64,000 nucleotides of DNA. It comes from Desmodesmus armatus (taxonomy: Eukaryota > Chlorophyta > Chlorophyceae > Sphaeropleales > Scenedesmaceae). Location: the NCBI GenBank assembly GCA_007449985.2, contig VIIQ02000066.1, positions 186,001 to 250,000 of the forward strand, in the 5' to 3' direction. Position numbers and translations under genes: made by a program. Shown one piece after another: positions 24,301-33,933 of this stretch (the stretch's first letter is position 1; each line of letters begins with the position of its first letter). The notes under the pieces are model-generated. The model made no database searches, was not told the origin of the DNA, and saw only the letters and a list, made by a program, of their open reading frames with translations.

Positions 24301-27300
24301 TCTTCCCATCTGGGAACGGCCAGTTGACATTGCTGTGCGCTGCTGTGTGCTGTGCCCCTGCATTGACGTTGCCGTGCGCTGCTGTGTGCTATGCCCCTGC
24401 ATTGCCCAGCCTGCCCTTACTATGAGGACGACGGTGTAACATGCAGAAGCACACAGTGCCGCGCGGGCTGGACCACACCAGGCCCAGACTCAGCAAACTG
24501 CACTGACTGGTAAGTCACTTGCTGGTGTGGTGTGAGCGCCTCAAGGAGCTGCCGCCATGTGGCTGGCTCTCAATTTTGCAGACCAAGCACATCAAGCGTC
24601 ACCAGCTGCCACAGACTGTTTTCAAAGCTGAATGCCAGGACAAGGGCTGGTGCCGTGCTATCAGCGATTGCATGTGGCTTGGTATCTGTGGTAGTATGCA
24701 ACCCAAACTAGCTGAGCCAGCGACACTTGTGAGCATGCCGCTGGAACTGTTGGGTAAAGCTGGACTGACAGATGCTGCCCTCAATTTCAGCACCTGCGTC
24801 AATTGCACCTTGACACCTCAAGCCGCTGAGATCGTAACGATGGGAATGGTTCTGTCACGGTGTGTCTGGTGCTGTGTCTGCTCGTGCAGCTTGCCTGGCT
24901 ATCATGGCACCACTTGTCAGGTTAGTGATCGTTCTGGCCTTCTGGCTTGCTGTTCGGAAGGAGCATTCCGATCACAAAACAGAGTTGCCATGTGGTACTG
25001 AACAACTTGTGTTGAACATGCATGGGTTGCCTCTTGGACTGTTCAGGCAGCAAGACGTCCCCTGGAAGCTCTGAACCTTTGTCTTGGCTGCAACATCGCT
25101 GTACTGCCAACTTGTTTGCTGCATCCTGCAGGCTTGTGCAGCTGGGTTTGTGTCCGTGGGAGGAGCGGCCAATGCTTCGCTTGTTTGTGAGGCGTGTCCA
25201 ACTGGGACCACCAACCAGGCAGCAGGGTCCGGCCAGTGTGGGTTTTGCAGTGCAGGGTACGGGGGTGTGAACTGCAGCGAGACCTGTGGTGGAGGTTCAG
25301 CTACGGTGAGTGCGTCTGGCAGCTGCTATTTTTGACGCACAGGCTCGTTTTACGGTTGGATGCACGCGCTGTGTCAGTGCTTGGCACACTTGTGTGCATG
25401 GCATGATGTTGACTCGCTGTGTCATCAATATCGGCATCGGCTGCACTTCAAAGGCGGAGTTACAGCTCGCGTGGACAAGTGCAGGCTGGCATCGCCTCAC
25501 GGCATTGCATCGATGAAGGGCTACTGTCCATCTGGTTCTCACAGCTAGTTCTGACGCATGCGTACTCGAGCGCAGCGACAGCACATTGGCGGCAGTCTGC
25601 CAATGCCCGCATCTCTTCACAACTGTACAGCCGTGTACTTTGTACATGTGTACTCATTGATACAGCGAGAGAAGAAAGGCAAGGTGCAGTCGGGCTAGCT
25701 GCAACACACAATGCACTGTAAGTGTTGCTATATGCCAACAGATCGGGAACGTTGTGTTGTGCTGTTTACAGTATGGTCCTACCGGGCGCCTTTTGGCTGA
25801 CCCAGTCAGCCGCGCATGTGTGGCCTGTCCTACCCCGACACACACCTTTGCATGGAGCCAGCAGAGCTACCCCTACACAACAGCAGCGGCAGCACCGTCG
25901 GGCGCATCAGCACGGTCGGACTGCTTGGCGAAGTACACGCAAGTCCTGGATGGTGCAGGGTGAGCGATGTTATGTTGACGGTAGCTGGCATGCTGCCCAG
26001 CGCAATACCTGATTTGTAGGGTTTGTGCCGCTCATGACTGCTAGTGTCATGTGGCACTTGATACGGAAGCAACAGTAACAGCCGCACACCTGCTTCAAGT
26101 TCCTTCGACCCTCTGATCAGCTGTTGCTAAAGGAGACATGGGTTCCGCCATGCTGGACGCTCCCCAAGCACAGCGACAGCATGAGTTCACAGTTGCTGCT
26201 GTGCATCCTGTGTTCCTGCCTGTCTGCTTGCTGCAGGTACTTGCCTGTCACAGAGAACTCTGTGACTAACGTGACTGCTGCAGATGTGGCCGCATGTGTG
26301 GCTGCTTGCGAAGCTGCCACTAACTGCCAGTACCTGACTTATGACCATGCTGACAACCTCTGTTCCATCCGTACAGCCTCTGCTGGCCCTGTCGGGTGAG
26401 TCCCAGTCTGTAGGTTATCACCGCTGACCTGCCAACACATGCATAACATGACAACATGCTTGTCATGATAGGCACACAGCGCCTCAGAGAGGGCCATCGA
26501 TCAGCCCCAACCACCTGCTGCAAGCAGTTCATCGTCCTATTGATCAGGTTATCTATTCATTCGCGCCGCTAGATTCAGCGGTTACCTGCTGTGTTATCTC
26601 TTCCTGCTCCACTGATGTGCAGCATTCATTCATGCATATGTGTACCCGCTGTTTCATGCAGGAGCCCTCTCATTGCCTTCAAGGCGGCACCCTCTGACAG
26701 TGCAGCAGGCTTTGCTAGCGGGCGATACACCTTTTACGATGTAAGTGCCTGCCTCTGTTTCAAAAGATTTGTGGTGGAGGAACAGCTGAAGCTTCCTGCT
26801 GTTACACATCCCTGACAATCTTCACTTGGTGCCAAGTCCATCGACAGTCAAACACAGCCACCACACAATGACTGGGGCAGCACACCCTCAACGACCTGCA
26901 TCTTGAGCAATGCCAGTCAGCAGACAAACATGTGCTTTGCTTAACATGTGCTTAGAGCCCCGGCTACCATGTGGGACAGCTGTCACTAGAAAGTGGTGCC
27001 CAACTTGCGAGGATCAAAGCCTGGCACCTCATTGATATCCCCGCCGTTCACCCAGCTACCATGTTTGTGTGTCGACACATGAGCTGCATCCAATGTGTGT
27101 CACAAGTCGTCTCTAATGCTCGAGCTGTCCCTACTACCGCAGGACGTGCATGCCTTGGAGTTCGGTGCGTGGAGTGACAACAGCACCAGTGGCCAACAGG
27201 CTCCTGCTGGTGTTGCCAGCTTCACGCAGTGGGAGGAATGTGCCCTGGCGTGTGACGCGCAACTTGCGTAAGTACCAGGACGGTGCCTGTATCAGTAATT

Positions 27301-27889
27301 GGATGTTACACTGAACACCGGCCGTTTGAGGAGCTAACACAAGGCTCATTGGCCAAATCAACAACCAAAGCAATTTCGCAGCTGTGCTATCACAACTGGT
27401 ATCATGTAGTCAATTTTAGTTGCGCAGGTGAATGGAGTCCATCGGTCCCTTGCACGCACGCCGTGCTCTCGGATCACGACATGGCCTCTTGTCACAGATG
27501 GTCTGTTGATTGACGGCATATCACTTTCAGAACAGTATCGATCAACGCCTGAAGCAAACAAGTTCTGGAATTGCTCGTAGGGACTTCTGCTTGTCCTTCT
27601 GATCAATCAGTGCGGCTCTTCACAAGATGCCGCTTGCCAACTTGACATTGAATGCCTGGGCACCTAGTGGCGCCCCTGAATTTGGCTCTGACAGGCTGTC
27701 TTGATGCGCTGCTGTCGTGCCGCTTGTGTGCGTCAAACTTGTAGGTGCACGGCCTTCACCATGCGCACGGACGTTTTTTCTGCCAACCGCCCATCGACCT
27801 GCAAGCTCGTGTTGGCCAAGGCTGCCACAGGAGGCTCAAAGCGCTCCCTTGTGCGCGCAGACATCACGCGCCTGCAGCCGCCGATCTGA
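15335..27889 (+). CDS. Large secreted cysteine-rich protein, expanded paralogue of the gene at 302
   Basis: Twenty-six exons close in phase to 1404 aa: 15335-15411, 15638-15704, 16003-16093, 16627-16794, 17269-17439, 17953-18052, 18347-18405, 18674-18747, 19050-19203, 19455-19664, 20066-20317, 20639-20720, 20963-21075, 21502-22024, 22205-22319, 22633-23056, 23296-23354, 23601-24075, 24410-24509, 24890-24920, 25132-25305, 25772-25959, 26237-26395, 26662-26740, 27143-27267, 27745-27889. The signal peptide is [20 protein letters not shown]. Exons 2-16 match the paralogue at 302 exon by exon (CPDGC, GHYLKAPG, GEWKAG, CDKGSYN, YGPPGR). The protein then continues with a beta-rich domain that starts ARRRLLQSS, and with a second copy of the EGF-plus-double-apple module (CGGGSAT, YGPTGR, CVAACEA, CALACDA). 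It is probably an extracellular-matrix or wall glycoprotein. Introns here are longer than in the paralogue. Confidence 0.82.
18826..18905. repeat. Dispersed repeat copy A, in an intron of the large Cys-rich gene
   Basis: A block running from GTACAGTACAGTAATGAGG through CCAACCTCGGCACTAGCCAG and GGGGCTCGTGAGG recurs with a few changes at 31093-31170. Its first part recurs near 59390. Confidence 0.65.
19638..19885 (+). repeat. 204-bp tandem duplication copying the exon 10 donor of the large Cys-rich gene
   Basis: CTGTCACCTCAAGCTC...GGACTGCTGTAAGTG at 19638 is the true end of exon 10 with its GTAAGT donor. CTGTCACATCAAGCTC...GGACTGCTGTAAGTG begins at 19842, 204 nt later, inside the following intron. 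The intervening sequences also align (GCGCGTTTGTGCGGGCTTG against GCGCGTTGTGCGGGCTTG). The second copy keeps an intact donor. Confidence 0.8.
24326..24403 (+). repeat. 39-bp direct tandem duplication ending at the exon 19 acceptor
   Basis: Two 39-nt units, 24326-24364 and 24365-24403, differ at a few positions (GACATTGCTGTGCGCTGC and GACGTTGCCGTGCGCTGC). The second runs into the CCCAG acceptor at 24409. Confidence 0.7.
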
Positions 27890-30203
27890 CCTTGTTTGGG
27901 GGCGAGTCCCCTGACGACTGCAGCACCCCAGGCATTGCAGGGTTTAGGGGTTGGGCCCGAAGCCAAAACCCCTTACGACTGCAGCAGCCTGCAGGCCGAC
28001 GCAGAGCTGTGCAGCTTTGTCGAGAGGCCGTGGCAGTATGTCACTGGACGCTTTTGTGTGGATTGTGCTTCTAAAGCTTATGTGTTTGATGTGTGTGATG
28101 GGTGCCAAAACCACAGTAGTGCCGCAACCAAACGCATATGCTGTATGTGTGTTTCATCCAGGGTTTTCTGTAGTCTGCCGTCGAACCTTTGGTGTGAACT
28201 TTGGGCAGAACGGGGGCTGGCAGGGAGCGGGGCTGTGTGTGCTGTGCTGTGTCGTGCCGTGCCGTGAGTGGTTGGACTGCACGCCATTGTTTTGTCTGTG
28301 TGTGTGGCAATCCACACGACGATAGTGAGTTGACCAGTGGAACTTGTCACTAGGTGACAGCAGCCTTTGTGCAACGATGTGCCTGCGATCCAGCTGAGGC
28401 GCACCCGCCGCAAGACAGAAGGCTGTAGCCGTGTATGCAGAGTCATTACAAGCATGCTGTTGGCCCTATCCACAGACGCCGGGCCGCTGTGGTTGCAGTT
28501 GGACTCATCAGAGCAGTCATGACTGCTCAGGGAGGGTCAACTGTCTGATAGTGTTGGTGTTATGAGAAGGGCGATTCTCCTTGGAGGTGCCTTTGATAGA
28601 GCCCTTTTGAGGATGGCCACTTTGACCTCCTGTGGTCTCCATGCACGGTGAGAAGGTACATGCAGAAGCACCACTTTGAGCTTCACGTGCCACAGCATTC
28701 CAACTTGGGATGCTGCTCCTGTCTTTCTTGACAGGCTACCAGACTGTCCTGTGCTTGTGTCGTCACTTTTGTCACGTTATGATCTGATGTGATGTGATTT
28801 GATGCAGCCACAACTTTTCTTGGTGTTCATGAAGTTTCCCCGTCTTCCCTTTTCAAAGAACAAACTGGAATTTTGGGCTGTGAAGTTGGTTTGCAGTTGC
28901 GCAAAATGGGGTTGCTGGCACTTTTCACACTGCCCCGCCACTCTCCCAGTTGCACTCTGTGCATTTATGACAGTCATACATTACCAGAGGTGCCGCCGGC
29001 ATCCCCCATTAAGCTCCTGCATCAGCATGCTGCTGGTGGTAGCTATCTCGTGCTCAGTGTCTCTGCTGGTAGTCACAGTGCAGTGTGCAAGTACTTTAGT
29101 ACTGATGCCCACCCCAGGCTACCTCCTGCACTTGCTTCACACGTGTTGGATGTGACTGCGTACCGTACGTCTTTGTGGTCAAGGGGCACAGATCTCGTGT
29201 GTGGTGTGCAGCAGTGCGATGGACTGTTCGCAGAAGCGTTAGCCTAGGGAACTTCCCTGGTGCAAGGACCTGTGACGGCTGCGCGTAGCCTCAATGATGT
29301 TTGCCGGTGGAACTTGTCTGAGCCCTTGTGTTAGTGATTATCAGGCTGAAGGACTGCAGCGTAGGATTGCAGTCACCTACCTGCTCTCAGAGCATACAGC
29401 TGCTGTCTGCGGCAGACAGCAGTTGCATGTTGTTATGGCTGGTGCTATCTTCTCTTTGCTTTTACTGATCTTTGATGGGCGTCATACCGGCGGTGACTGC
29501 CATGGGGGCTTTGCCTTGCTCTGCTGGAATAGCCAGCTGTGTTTGCATATGCTGCTGGCTTGCAACATGCACACATTGGCATTCCTTTTTAAGGCTCTGT
29601 GCTGGCCTGCATGCTGACCTTATGTGCTGCAGCATTCCTCTACACATGAATCACTCCTCACCATCATGCACTTTGCCCTGTGTTGTGCATCTCTTGTGCT
29701 CTTCACAATCATGCCCTGTATTCCAAGGCTTGGTGCCTCTGTGTTTCAGTTGCACTGGACTTCGCGTAGTGGTAATTTCTTGCTGTCCGGTAACTGCTGA
29801 GCTATGCAAATCTGGCTTGTCTGGTGTGATATGAAGGTGTGTGTGTGTGTGGGGGGGGGGGTCACTCTGGTGGGCAGTACACTCTGGTCACAAGTACCAT
29901 CTTACATCATTGATAATCTTACAGTTGAAACTCCAGACTTGAACAGCACTGGTCTGCGCTCAGGTTTACACACATGCAGACGTACAGATGTGGTACATCA
30001 GCAGCAACCAACCCCAACAGTGTGCCCTTGCCGCACGTTCGCCCGATGCTACAGCATGGAAGTACAGTCCACAAGCCCATGGAAGTACAGTCCACAAGCC
30101 CATCAGGATGCCACCGAAGCCATCAGGCAGATGTACGCCTGATTGCAACAGCGGGTGCAGCTCTCTGATGCCGTCCAAGCAAGCAAGCTCCTGCTGGTAG
30201 AGG
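27890..30203. other. 2.3-kb convergent intergenic region
   Basis: Lies between the stop codons of the large Cys-rich gene and the cyclophilin gene. No exon could be supported. A 23-nt unit (CATGGAAGTACAGTCCACAAGC) is doubled near 30056-30101. A GT run followed by eleven G is at about 29839-29861. AGGGTTTAGGGGTTGGG at 27938-27954 is identical to a segment at 53675-53691. On the minus strand TGTAA signals for the cyclophilin gene occur at 29902-29906 and 29919-29923. Confidence 0.4.
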
Positions 30204-33200
30204 TCAAGCAAGCACTCCACAATCATCGATTACCTGCGATGCACAGAGGCACACATTGCCGCCGGGACGCAGTGAAAACTAGGGCACCTGTCAAACACGC
30301 ATAACATCTCGTGCTGTGATTAATAGCAAGTGTCCACTTCCAAGCCAGCACCCGGATGCTGTTTACGCCCAGTTGCCAACTAGGCTATACATTATGTGGC
30401 ACAAGCACCACACAACACACCTCAGGTGGGTTGCTGCTGCGGTTTGAACAATCCGCTGGCAGACTAGTTTGCTGCAGGGCAGCATTCAGCAAACTGTGTC
30501 CAAGCGCACATCACAAGAACCACTCACCACTTTCTGGCCCGGCCTGCCGCTCCTGTCTGTGGCAATGTTCTGCAGCTTGTCCACTACATCCAAGCCCTCC
30601 AGCACACGGCCAAACACAACTGCAAGCATGTGAAAGCAGTAAGCAATAGTCAGCCCAAGACGCTCTGGGGACTGGAGCTGTACAAGTGCCACAGAGCAAC
30701 CGCTGGCACACTCCATGAAACTTGCTGTGCTGTCTTTGCTGTACACTTTGGAGATGTATCGGGGTTGGATATCTTGAGACAATCTCAAACTGTGATGTTG
30801 AACATCAAGCTGTAATGCCTTGCCGGAGGCAGCAGTCAACATGCTGGGCTCGTTGTGCAGCATGCACCTCCTAATAGCCTGCAACAGCCGCTTTTGCAGA
30901 ATTGACTGCCTGCACTATTGCAGCACAGTCACAACCCAGCACTCAGCATGCTGTCAGCGTGGAGGGTCCCCTGCTTACCATGCTTGCCATCAAGCCAAGG
31001 CGTGGCGGCTGTGGTAATGAAGAACCTGCCAAGATTCAACAGAGCAGGGCAGCGCAAGTAAGGAAGCAGGACTTACACTCTGTCACAAAAGTTAACAGTA
31101 CAGAACAGTACTTGGGGACAGAGTTCCAACCTCGGCATTAGCCAGCGAGCCAAGGGGTCGTGAGGTTGTCAGTAAGAACACACTGCAGGGTGCTTTGCGC
31201 AGTGGTACTGACTGACTGGGGCCAAATAGCGTGCCTATATACATGTACATGTGTCCAGCAACCTTCCATGCTGTACAGAGTCACGTGCACCCTGACATAG
31301 AGACTTGGCCCAAGGGCCCGAGGCCCTTATAGGCCATCACTTGAACACGCACAGTGTGCATTGTGCACACCCTGCTGCTGCCCAAGCTTCCCCCTTTGTC
31401 ACCAACTGAGTTACTGCGAGATCCCAGCCACGTTCAGCAGTGGACAGGGTTGAAGGTTTGGGTTTGAAACCCTAAACCCTAAACACAGTTCATTGACTCA
31501 CTGGCTGCCGTTGGTGTTCTTGCCAGCGTTGGCCATGGACAGCACACCCGGCGCGTGCAGCACATCGAAAGCCTCGTCAGCAAACTTCCGCCCGTAGATT
31601 GAGTAGCCGCCCGTGCCGTTGCCACGCTCAAAGTCACCACCTGCAGAGCGCGCGCACATGCACAATAGTTGATGCACGTTCAGGCGTGAGCCATTTTGGT
31701 TACTGCCAGAACGCACCTTGGATTTGTGGTTTTGGCTGTCTTGCGGCTGCACATTCTGTTGCATGTGCACAAATTATCATAAAGAATGCAGCACAACTCT
31801 GCTCCTGCATGCTGGAAAACACTGTTGACTTGCTGCGCAAGCTGTACACAACTGTACTGCGGAAAGCTTCACAGCCCTGACCGCCGCCTGTGTCATTTCA
31901 CCTTGGATCACTGCAAGCAGCAACAGCAGCAGCATGGCGGCCACACAAAGGCACGGTTGCAGGTCGTCAATGTCCATGGCTTGCACCTATTGATGGGAGT
32001 CTTATCACTGTAGAGAACTACACTACTGAAGCTCCATGACCACTGGTCGTTGGTGCCTGTTCATTGCGCATGAACAGACTGTTTGGGAGGGGTGAATGCT
32101 GCGCTGGCTTGCTTGCCTTCTCAGCAGGCTGCTCCTGGCACCCACAGCGACTGATTCAGGGCTGTGCAGCAGCACTGCGTCACAAGCAACTTGCTGAAAG
32201 ATTCGCTCACCAAAGTCCTTGATGATCCTGTGGAAAGTCGCACCCTTGTAGCCAAAGCCCTTCTCTCCAGTTGCTGGATGTGCAGCAGCATGCGGCAGCA
32301 GTGCAGCAACACGAAAGGAAACAGGGTTTGAAGCAGCAGCCGCGAAGAAGTGCAGCTGCGTGGCAATGTGTGACGGCTGTGCTCCCATGTTCCAAGGTTT
32401 CTGAAACAAAGCCATGCCGGCCAGCCAGGCTGATCAGTCACATGCTGTGCTGGCCAGCTGCATGCCGGATGGCACAGGCAGACACTCTGCGCATACCCGT
32501 GACACCGCCACCCCAAAAGGATCACGTGCCCCTGCGTGCTGACGATATGGGCTGCCTGCATTGTGGCATGTGTCACACTGCAATTGCTGTCAGGCTGTAA
32601 CTGCTGAGGTGGACAAGAAATAACGGTACGCTTACCCAACGCTGCAAAGTTGGCCGCTGTCTTGGGCACATTTTCTCCAAAGAGGCCCAGCACAATGCGC
32701 CCTGCAGGCTGGCCACCCACGCTCACATCCATGTACACCTGGCGGCACAGCAGAATCAGCACATACAGAGCTTGGCAAGAATGTTTGCACACTGGGAATG
32801 CATGACATGAACACATGAATGATGGCCAATGCCAGGCTTTGCATGGCATTCATGACCATCTGCTTTCCTTGCCATGTGCGTGCACTGCAGGTGTATGCAG
32901 TGACCCTGCAGATGCCAGCATATAGCACCCCTGGGGTTGCGTGGGAACTGCTAGGACTTGTCCAAGTAGCAAGCGTATGTGGTGCATTCTGCACACAGCT
33001 TGCTGCTGCTGACGATCCAATAGTATAACACGGCTGCAGTCAAAGCAAACACCATCCACAGGGGATACCCCTCGCCACTGAGTCGTAAAATGCACCAATA
33101 CTGATAGGGCGAACTTGCACTGTTCCAAAATACAAGGCATCCAACTAACCTTCTGTGTGACTGCTGCATCAGCAGCTGGAATGGGTGCTGCAGTGGCAGC

Positions 33201-33533
33201 CCTACGCACATAGCCACACAAGGTGTGTCCTTCAGTATATGGTCAGTGCTGCCGCAGCTGATCTTGCTGGGGCCACCAATTGCTTGAATCTCAGTGACAT
33301 TTTAGCGGTACAACCACCTACCCAGGCGACAGAAGTGCTGATGCAGCAGCTGATGCAGCAGCAGCAGCGCTCAAGAGGGTGCGCCTGGTGGTGCTCTCCA
33401 GGCTGGCTGCAGATGCCTCCTGTGCGCGGGCAGAAGAAGCCCTGACAACACATCTGCGAGCTGGCTTGGGACTGACTGCGGTGAAAGGCCTGGACACGGA
33501 AGTCTGCTGGGAGCAACGTTGTGAGATCGCCAT
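30204..33533 (-). CDS. Cyclophilin-type peptidyl-prolyl cis-trans isomerase, thylakoid lumen
   Basis: Nine exons in phase give 248 aa: 33533-33322, 33201-33150, 32738-32636, 32273-32211, 31910-31902, 31640-31502, 31025-30979, 30619-30528, 30233-30204. The N-terminus is bipartite: a basic transit peptide, then twin arginines (50-51) before a hydrophobic stretch and Ala-rich cleavage region, as in Tat substrates of the thylakoid lumen. The mature part carries the cyclophilin core: [23 protein letters not shown] with catalytic Arg138 and Phe143, IQGGDF with Gln146, NTNGSQFFITT, and [12 protein letters not shown] with Trp203 and His208. It catalyses X-Pro isomerisation and would assist folding of lumen proteins. 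The nearest plant type is CYP20-2-like, judged by eye. Exon 5 is only 9 nt. Confidence 0.93.
31093..31170. repeat. Dispersed repeat copy B, in a cyclophilin intron
   Basis: ACAGTACTTGGGGACAGAG, CCAACCTCGGCATTAGCCAG and GGGGTCGTGAGG match copy A at 18826 in order and spacing. The host introns are in unrelated genes. Confidence 0.65.
31468..31485. repeat. Short interstitial telomere-like tract (CCCTAAA)2
   Basis: AAACCCTAAACCCTAAAC carries two units of the plant-type telomere heptamer. It lies in the cyclophilin intron next to the exon 6 donor. It is too short to be more than suggestive. Confidence 0.5.
31902..31910 (-). other. 9-nt microexon of the cyclophilin gene
   Basis: On the minus strand the sequence reads CTTGCAG|TGATCCAAG|GTGAAA. 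Exon 4 ends KDF plus one base and exon 6 begins with the last two bases of a Gly codon before GDF. Without these nine bases the invariant Ile-Gln pair of the active site is missing. With them the protein reads KDFVIQGGDF. Confidence 0.88.
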
Positions 33534-33933
33534 TGTGGGGTCACTAACGGACAGCTTCGGGTGCGTCCAAGACCGATGGATGCCGTGTTTTTGGCCTGCT
33601 GTTGACACAATGCGCCGTGATCCAGACAGTGGCATTCAGGTGGCATGCTCAATTCATGTTGACCTGGTCAACATTTGACTTTGAAACTCATAGAACTATG
33701 CTAAAAGACTCTCAAAACACTCATTAAGAACCAAACGTTCAAAACAACAGCATTTGCTGTATCAGCCCTGCAACACACGGTTGTTGCTCCACATGGCAAC
33801 AATGTGCAGCCACAAATCGGGCACCCGCCGTATGCAAACAGCTGAACTTGCCCCCCACAAAAACAAAACACACACCGCAATGGCCGCATCTGACCCGGCA
33901 TAAGCAGTCTCTGCTGCTGCAGTTGCTCCACTG
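33534..33933. promoter_or_regulatory. Cyclophilin promoter and 3' UTR of the next gene
   Basis: About 400 nt lie upstream of the minus-strand cyclophilin ATG at 33533-33531 and downstream of the stop of the minus-strand gene ending at 33934. No specific element was recognised. Confidence 0.35.

Noticed and set aside
27896..28325. Open frames after the stop of the large Cys-rich gene that contain Cys residues
   Set aside because: They do not match any module of the paralogue and no acceptor joins them in phase. The last exon ends cleanly at 27889.
28873..29247. 124-aa plus-strand open frame in the 28-30 kb gap
   Set aside because: No family resemblance, no splice or targeting support, and composition like the surrounding non-coding DNA.
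29839..29861. GT repeat with poly-G as a functional element
   Set aside because: Similar G or C runs occur at 41913, 53758, 54810-54825, 56093 and 61726 without a common context, so simple slippage explains them.
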